A DNA stretch of 45,387 nt, taken from NCBI RefSeq assembly GCF_003313395.1, contig NZ_QNFZ01000293.1:1-45387 (forward strand), given 5' to 3'. The notes under the pieces were generated by a model. The model saw only the letters and a list, made by a program, of their open reading frames with translations. It made no database searches and had not been told where the DNA came from. The position numbers and the translations under genes were made by a program. Position 1 is the stretch's first letter, and every line of letters starts with the position of its first letter. This DNA comes from Nonomuraea lactucae. Its GTDB lineage: Bacteria; Actinomycetota; Actinomycetes; Streptosporangiales; Streptosporangiaceae. Positions 1 to 7,290 of this stretch are shown here, piece by piece.

Positions 1-382
1 GGCGCCGCCACGCCGCGACGGCGACGATCGCGGCGGCCGCGCCGGTGACCGCGCCAGTGGCCGCGGTACCGCGGCGCATCACCGGCGCGGTGTCGGAGGT
101 GAACGCTCGAGCCTTGGCGGTGACCTCGCCGGCCTTGGCCCGGGCTTGGGTCCGGGCCTGCTGCGCGCGGGCGGCGAGGTTCGCCTTGATCTGCTCGGTC
201 TTGTCCTTGGCGCGGGCCGTGACGTCGGCCTTGGCGGCCAGTGCGTCCACGGTGCCCGCCAGATTCTCGCGCGTGTGGGCGATATCGGCGCGCAGCTGCT
301 CGCGGGAGTCGGCCTGCTCGTCATCGAAGTGCGGCTTGCCCGTGGCAGGCTCGCCCGTGGTGTGAGATCCGCTGCTGGTCAT
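1..382 (-). CDS. DUF3618 family membrane-anchored protein (3' end outside window)
   Basis: The reading frame from ATG at 382 runs off the left edge, giving 127 residues. It has the DUF3618 look: an acidic N-terminus, then SREQLRADIAHTRENLAGTV followed by ALAAKADVTARAKDK at about residues 26-62, a long Ala/Lys/Gln-rich helix, and a hydrophobic segment (ATGAVTGAAAAIVAVAAW) at about 109-126 that should be a membrane helix. The start ATG overlaps the stop of the upstream holin-family gene as ATGA, so the two are probably translationally coupled. DUF3618 proteins are commonly found beside holin-superfamily proteins in actinomycetes; their role is not established and an envelope function is only inferred. 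The C-terminus is not visible. Confidence 0.8.
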   Translation of the reverse strand, partial: MTSSGSHTTGEPATGKPHFDDEQADSREQLRADIAHTRENLAGTVDALAAKADVTARAKDKTEQIKANLAARAQQARTQARAKAGEVTAKARAFTSDTAPVMRRGTAATGAVTGAAAAIVAVAAWRR

Positions 383-810
383 CGTCTCGCTCTTTCCTTC
401 ATCTCGGTCACGTCTTGCCTGGTGCTGTCGATCGCCTGCTCGGGCAGCGGCGGCATCGCGTGGGTGACCTGCCTACGGCCTGTCAGGCCCAGCACCGCCG
501 CCACGGCCAGCAGCACCACAGCGGCGATCAGCGCCGCCGTCCACGCCGGCATGAACAACGCCAAAGCGGCAATCACCGCAGCCAGCAGGGCGGCGGCGCC
601 GTAGAGCGCGCCCAGGCCGGCCGCGCCTAGCAGCACCGCTCCCCGGCCAGCATGCCGACCCTTCAGCTCGGCGACCGCCAGCCGTATCTCCTGGCGCACC
701 AGCGCGGAGACCTGCTCGGTCGCCTGTTTGATCAGCTCACCGACCGGGGGCGGCTGCTCCCCTCGGCCGGCTCCGGGCCTACCGTCGGCAGGCGGCTGCA
801 CCGTACTCAA
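379..810 (-). CDS. Phage-holin-superfamily (DUF1469-like) integral membrane protein
   Basis: A 143-residue protein. It has a Pro-rich N-terminus, then GELIKQATEQVSALVRQEI, the amphipathic helix typical of actinobacterial holin-superfamily/DUF1469 proteins. Two membrane segments follow (about residues 60-83 and 88-108) and then a short basic tail. TTG at 810 was chosen because an AAGGAG lies about 10 nt upstream; GTG at 801 is a possible alternative. The frame stays open further upstream to 987, but that extension is Arg-rich and unlike the family. The gene is first of a two-gene unit with DUF3618 (ATGA overlap). Despite the family name such chromosomal proteins are usually not phage lysis genes; function is unknown. 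Confidence 0.75.
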   Translation of the reverse strand: MSTVQPPADGRPGAGRGEQPPPVGELIKQATEQVSALVRQEIRLAVAELKGRHAGRGAVLLGAAGLGALYGAAALLAAVIAALALFMPAWTAALIAAVVLLAVAAVLGLTGRRQVTHAMPPLPEQAIDSTRQDVTEMKERARR

Positions 811-979
811 CGCCGTTGCTCTCCTTGCCGTCGGGATTGCTCGCCTTCTTGGCACCGCTGCCCTCAATCGCCCGCGGCATGTGGCGATCAGCGCAGGCGC
901 TCCCGCCGAACCGGATGTTTTGCTCGTCGTATCGGGGTAGGCGGCGCCGGACGTCAAGAAGCCAGCAGGGAGGAAGAAA

Positions 980-1021
980 GTGATCACGCATGAGCAGATT
1001 GCCGCCGTCCTAGACCATGAC
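980..1021 (+). pseudogene. PRC-barrel protein, N-terminal remnant
   Basis: A good ribosome-binding site (gggagga, 968-974) precedes GTG at 980. The next residues, VITHEQIAAVLDHDV, match the usual start of actinobacterial PRC-barrel proteins, which often sit next to holin/DUF3618 genes. After about 15 codons the family pattern is lost. The frame continues as low-complexity Cys/Pro/Arg-rich sequence to 1654, which looks non-coding. I read this as the 5' stump of a PRC-barrel gene cut by a rearrangement. The match is short, so the call is tentative. Confidence 0.4.
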
Positions 1022-1475
1022 GTCTGCTCATGGAACAGGCCTCCGGCCGGCCGGGACCCAGGGACGCAGTGTAGTTCGTGCCCGGCGGCACCAGGGGGCT
1101 GCTCGCAGACGTCAATAGCGCCGCATCCTCATCCCGTTACGGCTGGCCAGTGGCGATGCAAACACCTCGGCGCCGCTGCAGGCCGCAATCGCCATCATCG
1201 GCGAGGCGTGGTGCGGCATCGCTTATGGCAGACGCCCTGCTCTGCAGCGGCCTGGGCGCCGGAGGTGTTCCTAGCCGTCTACAGGATCGCAAGCCAGTCG
1301 CCGGGCGGTTCACGCGGGCCGGCCGGCGGACGGACCACGGCGGTCTCCTGCCGGTCTTCGCCGCCAACGCGGCGGTTGAGGTCGGGGTGGAAGTCGTGGT
1401 TGAGGTCGGAGCTGGGCACCTTGCTGCTCACGGTGATCCATGCTGCCAGGTGGCCCTGCAGGGGAAAGTTGAGTC
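1022..1475. other. Gene-free stretch between relics
   Basis: No convincing gene on either strand. The open frames here have composition typical of shadow frames in GC-rich DNA and no recognisable domains. It lies between the PRC-barrel stump and an IS3 relic and is probably decayed mobile or accessory DNA. Confidence 0.5.
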
Positions 1476-1616
1476 ATGGCAGCGTCGGAGGGTCGGAAGT
1501 ACGATCCTGCAGTTCTGCGAGGGCGCGGGTACGGGTCGTGACGGAGACGGGGAAACCAATCGCCCAGGTCGCCAGGGATCAGGGCTCCAGCGAGGGGACT
1601 ATGGAGACGTGGATGT
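1476..1616 (+). pseudogene. IS3-family transposase OrfA, N-terminal relic
   Basis: From ATG 1476 one frame reads MAASEGRKYDP, like the start of IS3 OrfA proteins. After a frame change at about 1510-1520, the adjacent frame gives VRVVTETGKPIAQVARDQGS followed by SEGTMETW. That is the helix-turn-helix of IS3 OrfA (family pattern: AVRVV-ETGKPIAQVARDLG-EGTLGNW). No OrfB/DDE catalytic part follows before the GMC gene begins at 1719. It is therefore a frameshifted, truncated transposase fragment. No terminal inverted repeats were identified. Confidence 0.55.
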
Positions 1617-1718
1617 CCAGTACGGACAGGCTCAGCCACCTCGCCACCGGTTGAACGGACGTCACCGCTCATCCAACCGCCACGCCCCTCAACCTGGCGA
1701 ACCAACGCGGTCACAGCA

Positions 1719-3350
1719 CTAGATGCGGGTGCTGGCGCGTTCGGCGATCATGATGACGGGGGCTTGGATGTTGCCGCGGGTGATGGTGGGCATGACGGAC
1801 GAATCGGCGATGTGAACATTGTCGGTTCCGTGGACCAGGAGAGTGTCCGGGTCAACGACGGTGCCGGGGCTGGTGCCCATGCGGCAGGTACCGCTGGGGT
1901 GCCATTCGGTTCCGGCGTTGTTGCGGATGAATGAGTCGAGCTCGTCGTCATCGGCGAAGTCGGTGATGGAGAGCGCTTGGCCGATTGCGTTTTTGAGGGG
2001 GCCGCTGCGGAAGACGCGCTCGATGTGGCGCAGCCCCGCCCGCAGGGCTGCCATGTCATGGTCGGTGGTGAGGTAGCGGGGGTCGATGACGGGCTGTCCG
2101 CCCGGGTCGTCGGGACGCAGGCGGACCGTGCCGCGGCTGGTGGGGGCCAGGACGGACAGGGCCGCGGTGATGACGGGATCTGGCCGGAGTTGCCCGGTGT
2201 CGTCGAGGCCGAGCAGGGTGAGGGTCATCTGCACGTCGGGGGCGGCCAGGTCCGGGTCGGTGCGGAAGATCGCGCCGGCTTGGGACAGGGTGGCGAGCGG
2301 GCCGCGGCGGGCGAGGGTGTAGGCGGATTGCTCGGCTTCTCCCACCGTGTTCGCCAGCGGGCTGCCGTCGATGACCGACCACATGGGGGTGATCATCGGG
2401 TGGTCCTGCAGGTTCTGGCCGACACCGGGGAGGTCGATCACCGGGCTGATCCCTCGTTCGTGCAGGTGCGCCGCGGCTCCGATTCCGGAGAGCATCAGCA
2501 GTTGCGGGGTGCGGATCGCGCCTGCGGTGACGATCACCTTTTTGGCGGTGACGGTCACTGTCCCGCCGGGGGTCTGTGCGAGGACGCCGGTGGCGTGTCC
2601 CTGGGTGAGGTGAATCCTTGACACGGTGACGCCGTTGCGCACATGCAGATTCGGGCGGTGCAGGGCAGGGGCGAGGTATGCGGTGACGGTGCTGTCACGG
2701 CGCCCTTCGCGGATGTTGCTGGCAAACAGGCCGGCGCCTTCGCGGACGTCGCCGTTGAAGTCGGTGGTGATGGGCATTCCAGCCGCGTCCGCGCCGGCGA
2801 GGAACGCCAAGGGCAGCGCCGACACGTCCCTGGCGGGAGTGACAGCGATGACGCCCCGCTGCCCGGCACGCCCGGTCCGGGGTTCGCGCTCCTCGATCAC
2901 ATCGAAGGTACCGGCGACGTCGTTCCATCCCCAGCCGGTGGCACCGGACCTCGCCCATCCGTTGAAGTCCTCGGGATGGCCGCGGAACCAGGCCATCATG
3001 TTCATGCTGCTGCCGCCGCCAAGACCACGGCCCTGCGCCAGGTAGACGGGCCGGTTGTGCAGAGCGGTCTGCGGTTCGGTCACATCCGGCCACGCGTTCT
3101 GGCCGGTCAGCAGGCTGAACGCCAGTCCTGGCACCTGAGACGCGTGCTCGGCCCCGGTGGTGTCGCCGGCTTCCAGGAGCAGGACCTGTCGGTGCGGATC
3201 TGCGCTGAGCCGTGCCGCAAGCACGCATCCGGCAGGGCCTCCGCCGACGATGACAACGTCGACATCGGCGGGTACCGGCTCGGAGAAGGCTGCGGACGCG
3301 GCGGTGACCAGCTCGTACGGGTCGGTCGCATTCGAGGTGGTTGAGGTCAT
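1719..3350 (-). CDS. GMC-family FAD-dependent oxidoreductase (choline-dehydrogenase-like)
   Basis: A 543-residue flavoprotein of normal family length. An ADP-binding motif, DVVIVGGGPAGCVLAARLS, lies at about 31-49 (GxGxxG at 36-41). The GMC signature region ARG-type loop is seen as AQGRGLGGGSSMNMM at about 105-119. The C-terminal catalytic His is in EWHPSGTCRMG (His484). In the C-terminal GNxNAP element the usual catalytic Asn/His position carries Gln (GNIQAPVIMIAERAS), a departure to note. Such enzymes oxidise primary alcohols or related substrates using FAD; the substrate here cannot be read. It is transcribed divergently from the adjacent TetR gene, with palindromic sequence between them, so that TetR protein is the likely regulator. 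No RBS is obvious. Confidence 0.88.
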   Translation of the reverse strand: MTSTTSNATDPYELVTAASAAFSEPVPADVDVVIVGGGPAGCVLAARLSADPHRQVLLLEAGDTTGAEHASQVPGLAFSLLTGQNAWPDVTEPQTALHNRPVYLAQGRGLGGGSSMNMMAWFRGHPEDFNGWARSGATGWGWNDVAGTFDVIEEREPRTGRAGQRGVIAVTPARDVSALPLAFLAGADAAGMPITTDFNGDVREGAGLFASNIREGRRDSTVTAYLAPALHRPNLHVRNGVTVSRIHLTQGHATGVLAQTPGGTVTVTAKKVIVTAGAIRTPQLLMLSGIGAAAHLHERGISPVIDLPGVGQNLQDHPMITPMWSVIDGSPLANTVGEAEQSAYTLARRGPLATLSQAGAIFRTDPDLAAPDVQMTLTLLGLDDTGQLRPDPVITAALSVLAPTSRGTVRLRPDDPGGQPVIDPRYLTTDHDMAALRAGLRHIERVFRSGPLKNAIGQALSITDFADDDELDSFIRNNAGTEWHPSGTCRMGTSPGTVVDPDTLLVHGTDNVHIADSSVMPTITRGNIQAPVIMIAERASTRI

Positions 3351-3384
3351 GCCCCATCAATATCAGAGTTGAGCTTCAAAAAAC

Positions 3385-3402
3385 AGAGTCACACTCTAGA
3401 GT
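3385..3402. promoter_or_regulatory. Palindromic operator candidate between GMC and TetR genes
   Basis: The 63-bp divergent intergenic region contains AGAGTcacACTCTAGAGT. The perfect 10-bp palindrome ACTCTAGAGT (3393-3402) shares an arm with a second dyad AGAGT-N3-ACTCT (3385-3397). It lies 11 bp before the TetR ATG. The position suits TetR autoregulation and control of the GMC gene. Binding is inferred only. Confidence 0.5.
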
Positions 3403-3413
3403 AGGGTGTGCGC

Positions 3414-4019
3414 ATGACGACGGGGCAGGAACGACGGACACGACGAGCAGCGCGTACCCGGGACGGCATCATCGATGCCGGGGCGGACCTGTTCGAGCAG
3501 CACGGGCTGTTCGCCACGACCGTCGAACAGATCGCCGAGGCCGCTGACGTGTCGCCGGCGACGGTGTACGCGATCGCTGGAGGGAAATCCGGGATTCTGA
3601 AGGAACTGATGAACCAATGGGCTTCAGCGACGGCAGAGATCGACGTCGACGCAATCCTCGGGGGATGCGAATCCACGGCCGAGGTGATCGCCGCGATCGG
3701 ACACGCGAGCGCCGGCATCCACCAACGCCACAGCCGCACGATGCGGATCGCCCTGGCCACTGCACCACACGACCAGGGCGCGCACGATGCGCTTGCCGCC
3801 GCGACCCACCGCTACCGGGCAACCCTCGACAAAGCCGCGGCTCGCATCGTCGACCTCGACGACTCCAGGCAAGCTGACCCCAAGGGCGTGGGGAACCTAC
3901 TGTGGTTCTACTTCGGCTACGGAGCCTGGAATGCGCTTCTCCGCGACGTGGGCTGGTCGCTCGACGACACACGACAGTGGCTCGTTACTCAGGCGACTCA
4001 CGCTCTCGAAGGGCGATAA
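3414..4019 (+). CDS. TetR-family transcriptional regulator
   Basis: A 201-residue protein. The N-terminal TetR helix-turn-helix spans about residues 11-57 (AARTRDGIIDAGADLFEQHG, then TTVEQIAEAADVSPATVYA). The ligand-binding C-terminal region is divergent, with an aromatic-rich segment (NLLWFYFGYGAWNALL). ATG 3414 is preferred; an in-frame GTG at 3408 is possible and no strong ribosome-binding site is present, so a leaderless or near-leaderless message is plausible. It diverges from the GMC oxidoreductase gene, which it probably represses along with itself. The inducer is unknown. Confidence 0.88.
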   Translation: MTTGQERRTRRAARTRDGIIDAGADLFEQHGLFATTVEQIAEAADVSPATVYAIAGGKSGILKELMNQWASATAEIDVDAILGGCESTAEVIAAIGHASAGIHQRHSRTMRIALATAPHDQGAHDALAAATHRYRATLDKAAARIVDLDDSRQADPKGVGNLLWFYFGYGAWNALLRDVGWSLDDTRQWLVTQATHALEGR

Positions 4020-4515
4020 GTTCCATCTTGCAGCACTTCCGAACGACGCAGGCGCCCGACCCGGCAAAGCCGTGGGAAAGAGCACCCGCGTGATCACGGC
4101 CCTCGGGGAGCACCAGAACGAAATTCAGCGGAGTGAGATCGTCTCCGTGCTGCTCCGCGGATGAGGCCCAGCTGTCGGCAGAGCGGGGATGAGTGCCTCG
4201 TGAACGACGCCGACGGAGACGCCGACGCCGAACTGGCGGATAAACGGACATCTGGAAGGGCTGTTAGGTGGTCTTGAAAGTGCCAACTGCAAGTGCAGGC
4301 TCTGGTGGCGGTTCACCAGGGCGTGGGGTAGTCGGTCTGGCGGTTCGGATTCGAGTAACCGGCAGCGACCACCCGCGTACGTGTGCACAGTACTTCGGAA
4401 ATCTGTGCACACGACTACGGAAATTGACACTGTGCGGAGATCGTGAAGCCCTGATTCGGCTCGCAGAACTCGTTCTCACGCAAAGATGGGTTCGAGGTAC
4501 TTCTGAGAATTGTTT
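4020..4515. other. Intergenic region without a recognisable gene
   Basis: About 500 bp with no gene I can support on either strand. Base composition is lower in GC near 4380-4530 than in the flanking coding DNA. The only clear structure is the inverted repeat at 4380-4413. Confidence 0.5.
4380..4413. repeat. 11-bp perfect inverted repeat upstream of the serine recombinase
   Basis: The arms CGTGTGCACAG (4380-4390) and CTGTGCACACG (4403-4413) are exact inverted copies separated by 12 bp. A short repeated word, ACGGAAAT/TTCGGAAAT, occurs in the spacer and again just downstream (about 4395-4424). The repeat lies about 120 bp before the serine recombinase start. Serine recombinases often act at, and autoregulate from, dyad sites upstream of their own gene, so a res-like or operator role is plausible but unproven. 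Confidence 0.5.
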
Positions 4516-4533
4516 GTGACAGCATCCGGAGGC

Positions 4534-5658
4534 ATGACGGCCCCTCACGAGACTTTCCCCAGCGACGCCGGACGCGATGTCGATGCTATCGAGCGCCACC
4601 CCTGCCCACGCTGCACGGCCGAGCCCGGCTCGCCGTGCCGCTCGCGCTCCGGCGCGGTCGCCGGCACCTACCACACCGGCCGCTTCACCAAGGTCGCCCG
4701 CCTGGCCAAGCTCCTGCGCGTGCCCACCCCCGCCGACCGCGGACCCGGCCAGCCGTGGCGCCCCGGCACCCCGGTCCCGCTCGCCCTCGCGCCGGACACC
4801 CCGACCGCCGACATCCGCATCGGCTACGCACGGTGTAGCTCGCTCACTCAGGAGCTGCAATCACAACTGGACGCGCTGGCCGCGCACGGCATCGGCCGGG
4901 AGAAGATCTTCTCCGAGAAGATCAGCACCCGGGTGCGCGTCCGGCCGCAGTTCGAAGCCGCGCTCGCGCTGGCCCGCCAGATCAAGGCCCACGCCCCGCA
5001 CTGCCGGGTCATCTTCACCGTGTATGAGATGAAGCGCCTGGGCCGCGACGCCGCCGAACTCACCGCCCTGGCCGACCACCTCACCGCTCACGGCCTGGTC
5101 CTGGAGATGCTCGCCGGACCCCTGCCCGGCATGTACGACCCCAGCGGACCCGGCCGCCTGCTCTTCGCCTTCTTCGCGGCGATGGCCGAGACCGAGCGCG
5201 AGAACATCCGGGAGTCGACCCTCGAAGGACTCGACGCAGCAGCCCGCAAAGGCAAGCACGGCGGCCGGCCACCCGTCATCACCGACGACATGCTGCACAC
5301 CGTGCTCCGGCGCCGCGCGAACGGCGAGTCCGTCGAGCAGATCCAGCCCGACCTGATCATCCCCACCGGCAAACGCAAAGGCCAGGCCCCCAGCGTCGCG
5401 AGCATCTACCGCGCGCTCGCCGAGCACGAGAAGCGGCAGGCCTATCCCGAGGCCGTCGCCCAGGCGCACGCCGACTTCGCCGGCCTCCACGACGCAGACG
5501 ACATCCCCCGCCCCCACCGAACCCGCATCCGACGCCCGGACGATCCGCTCACGCCCGAACAAGCCGAGCTTCGACAGCGGCTGCAGGACCAGGCCCTGCA
5601 GCCTGCCCATCGAGCCGACCCGGGCGGAGGATCAGGAACTACCCCGCAAACGCCATGA
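4534..5658 (+). CDS. Serine recombinase with N-terminal zinc-finger-like domain
   Basis: A 374-residue protein. Residues about 20-60 form a small Cys/His module (CPRCTAEPGSPC, then YHTGRFTKVARL) of the actinophage/actinomycete zinc-finger type. The resolvase/invertase catalytic domain follows: IRIGYARCSS with the likely nucleophile Ser102, a VYEMKRLGRDAAEL segment carrying conserved Arg residues, and FAAMAETERENIRESTLEGL for the long helix. A helix-turn-helix region (RANGESVEQI, SVASIYRAL) follows and then a Pro/Arg-rich tail. A ccggagg lies only 1 nt before ATG 4534, so GTG 4516 is an alternative start. The gene has no cargo beside it except another recombinase. The 3' end overlaps the antisense IHF relic by 20 bp. 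Confidence 0.85.
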   Translation: MTAPHETFPSDAGRDVDAIERHPCPRCTAEPGSPCRSRSGAVAGTYHTGRFTKVARLAKLLRVPTPADRGPGQPWRPGTPVPLALAPDTPTADIRIGYARCSSLTQELQSQLDALAAHGIGREKIFSEKISTRVRVRPQFEAALALARQIKAHAPHCRVIFTVYEMKRLGRDAAELTALADHLTAHGLVLEMLAGPLPGMYDPSGPGRLLFAFFAAMAETERENIRESTLEGLDAAARKGKHGGRPPVITDDMLHTVLRRRANGESVEQIQPDLIIPTGKRKGQAPSVASIYRALAEHEKRQAYPEAVAQAHADFAGLHDADDIPRPHRTRIRRPDDPLTPEQAELRQRLQDQALQPAHRADPGGGSGTTPQTP

Positions 5659-5905
5659 GCAGCCGCTTGCGCTGCGCCTCCTCAAGTCCGCCGACGCGTC
5701 GCTCCACCTCGACCCCGCACGTCGCCATCAACGCGGCGACCTTCGCCGGCCCATAACCAGGCACCGCTCGCAGCACCTGAACGACCCTCGTCTTCTTGAC
5801 AACGGTCTCTTCCTCCGCCCGGGCGAACACTTGCGTCACCGTGACCGTCCCGGCCCGGACCCCAGCCAACAGCTCGCTACGCGCCTTCCGCGCCTCGGGC
5901 CAAAA
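5639..5905 (-). pseudogene. Actinobacterial integration-host-factor-like gene, N-terminally truncated
   Basis: The frame encodes EARKARSELLAGVRAGTV, then a VVKKTRVVQVLRAVPGYG segment and KVAALMATCGVEVERRVGGL. This resembles the core of mycobacterial-type IHF (mIHF): a helix, then a helix-hairpin-helix-like PGYGPAKVA DNA-binding motif. The N-terminal part normally preceding EARKARSELL is missing. A stop codon (TGA at 5906-5908, minus) closes the frame, and only TTG 5869 could act as a start with no RBS. The break lies 12-15 bp from the start of the divergent tyrosine recombinase, suggesting that insertion or rearrangement removed the 5' end. A short functional protein from TTG is possible but less likely. 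Confidence 0.6.
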
Positions 5906-5919
5906 TCACTCCACGAAAG

Positions 5920-7017
5920 GTGCTCGGCCTCTCTGAGGACCTCGATCCGGCCGACGACAGCCTCACTGTTTGGATCGAGCGCTACCTCGATCTGGCCGTG
6001 CGCGGCGTGCGTTCCGCGGAGGTCGCCGCCAAGATTGCCCGGCATCTGCAGCGGTTCGCCACCTGGATCGCCGGCGGACTCGGCCACGACCGCCTGTCGG
6101 CCGTGACCGTCCGCGAGGTGACCGCTTGGCGTGAGCACCTGGCCGCCGCCGGCAACCTCGGCCGCGACGGCACGGCGGCGCCGATGGCCGCAGCCACCGT
6201 CAACAACCACCTGGCCCACTTGTCGGCGCTGTTTTCCTGGATCTGCGCACACGCTACGGCGGAGCTGCTGCGCCACGGCGACCCGACCAAGAAGGTGCCG
6301 CCATTGCCGCTGCCCGCCCCGCAGCCGCGGGCCCTGGCCGCTGCCCAAGTGCGCACCGTCAAGAACGTGGTCGACCGGATCGAGACCTTCCACGAGCTCA
6401 AGGGCCGCCGCCGCCGCGGCGCCGCTGCGCGCCTGCACGCCCATGCCCGGCCGGCCCGTGGCCGGGCCATCGTCTACCTGTTCGGCACCGGGCTGCGCCG
6501 CGCCGAAGTGGTCGGGCTGGACCTGGATCAGCTCGAGGTGGCCGAGGTCGCCGTGTTGCGCCGGGCCAAGACCGTCCGGCTGCGCGACGTGCGCGGCAAG
6601 GGCCGCACCAGTCGCACCGTCTTCCTTGGCCGCGACGCCCGCCAGGCGCTGGCCGACTACCTCGAACACGAGCGGCCCGGCGACGCCACGGCCAGCACCA
6701 CTCCGACAGCACTGTTCCTGTCGGCCGCCTCCATCGCCGCCCGCCGCCCCGATGGCCGCCTGTCACCCCGCTCGATCAACACCATCGTCGGTGAGATCGG
6801 CCGCCTGCACGACGCCCAGACCTCCGATCCCGGCCGCAAGTTGGGCGTCCTGCGCCCGCACGATGCCCGGCACACCTTCGCCTTCGAGCTGTCGCAGCGC
6901 TCCGGCCACAACCGGGCCGAGCTCGAACGCCGCCTGGGCCATGCCAACGACCGCTACCTGCGCCTGTACATCAATCCACCCGACGACATCGCCGCCAGCT
7001 ATATCGAAGATCTCTAG
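5920..7017 (+). CDS. Tyrosine site-specific recombinase (phage-integrase family)
   Basis: A 365-residue protein with an N-terminal SAM-like core-binding domain (about residues 12-118, containing WIERYLDLAVRGVRS) and a C-terminal catalytic domain. Catalytic residues visible are Arg in GTGLRRAEV (about 193), Lys227 in RGKGRTSR, His314-x-x-Arg317 in RPHDARHTFAFELS, His341 in LGHAND, and Tyr350 nine residues later (YLRLYINP), the expected nucleophile spacing. The GTG start at 5920 has a poor RBS and lies against the truncated IHF gene, so the N-terminus could be slightly altered. It sits head-on behind a serine recombinase and carries no adjacent excisionase. Confidence 0.87.
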   Translation: MLGLSEDLDPADDSLTVWIERYLDLAVRGVRSAEVAAKIARHLQRFATWIAGGLGHDRLSAVTVREVTAWREHLAAAGNLGRDGTAAPMAAATVNNHLAHLSALFSWICAHATAELLRHGDPTKKVPPLPLPAPQPRALAAAQVRTVKNVVDRIETFHELKGRRRRGAAARLHAHARPARGRAIVYLFGTGLRRAEVVGLDLDQLEVAEVAVLRRAKTVRLRDVRGKGRTSRTVFLGRDARQALADYLEHERPGDATASTTPTALFLSAASIAARRPDGRLSPRSINTIVGEIGRLHDAQTSDPGRKLGVLRPHDARHTFAFELSQRSGHNRAELERRLGHANDRYLRLYINPPDDIAASYIEDL

Positions 7018-7151
7018 GACCTGGAAGGGGACGGTCCGAGGGCGGGGCCACTGCTTTCCTCACCGAGGCTGTCGAAGGGGGCAGCCTCGAACTCGCCCTC
7101 CAGGCCGAGGTGAGCACCCGCATCGGCCCCCACATCCTCGGCCTGTGCGAT

Positions 7152-7244
7152 GGAACGGGAACGTACGCCAGCGTCCTCGACTCAACGACGATCACGCACT
7201 TGCCAGTGAGCTGGGCGAACGGGCTTGGCGTACGTTTCCGTTCC
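7152..7244. repeat. 19-bp near-perfect inverted repeat with 55-bp centre
   Basis: The arm at 7152-7170 (GGAACGGGAACGTACGCCA) and the arm at 7226-7244 (TGGCGTACGTTTCCGTTCC) are inverted copies with 18 of 19 positions matching. The 55-bp interior has no gene. The surrounding 7018-7290 region is otherwise gene-free. The long loop argues against a simple terminator. An element end, recombinase site or paired operator are possible. Confidence 0.55.
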
Positions 7245-7290
7245 TTCACACTCCGAGGGCCGTGACCAGCGCACTGAGAGGCGCAGGCTG

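Noticed and set aside
379-810. Prophage lysis cassette because of the holin-family protein
   Set aside because: No endolysin or other phage genes are adjacent. The pairing with DUF3618 is a common chromosomal arrangement in actinomycetes.
1310-1714. A 134-residue minus-strand frame
   Set aside because: Arg/Pro-rich with no domain; it overlaps the better-supported IS3 relic on the plus strand.
7152-7244. Intrinsic terminator for the tyrosine recombinase
   Set aside because: The loop would be 55 nt and the repeat lies 135 bp after the stop, so it was listed only as an inverted repeat.
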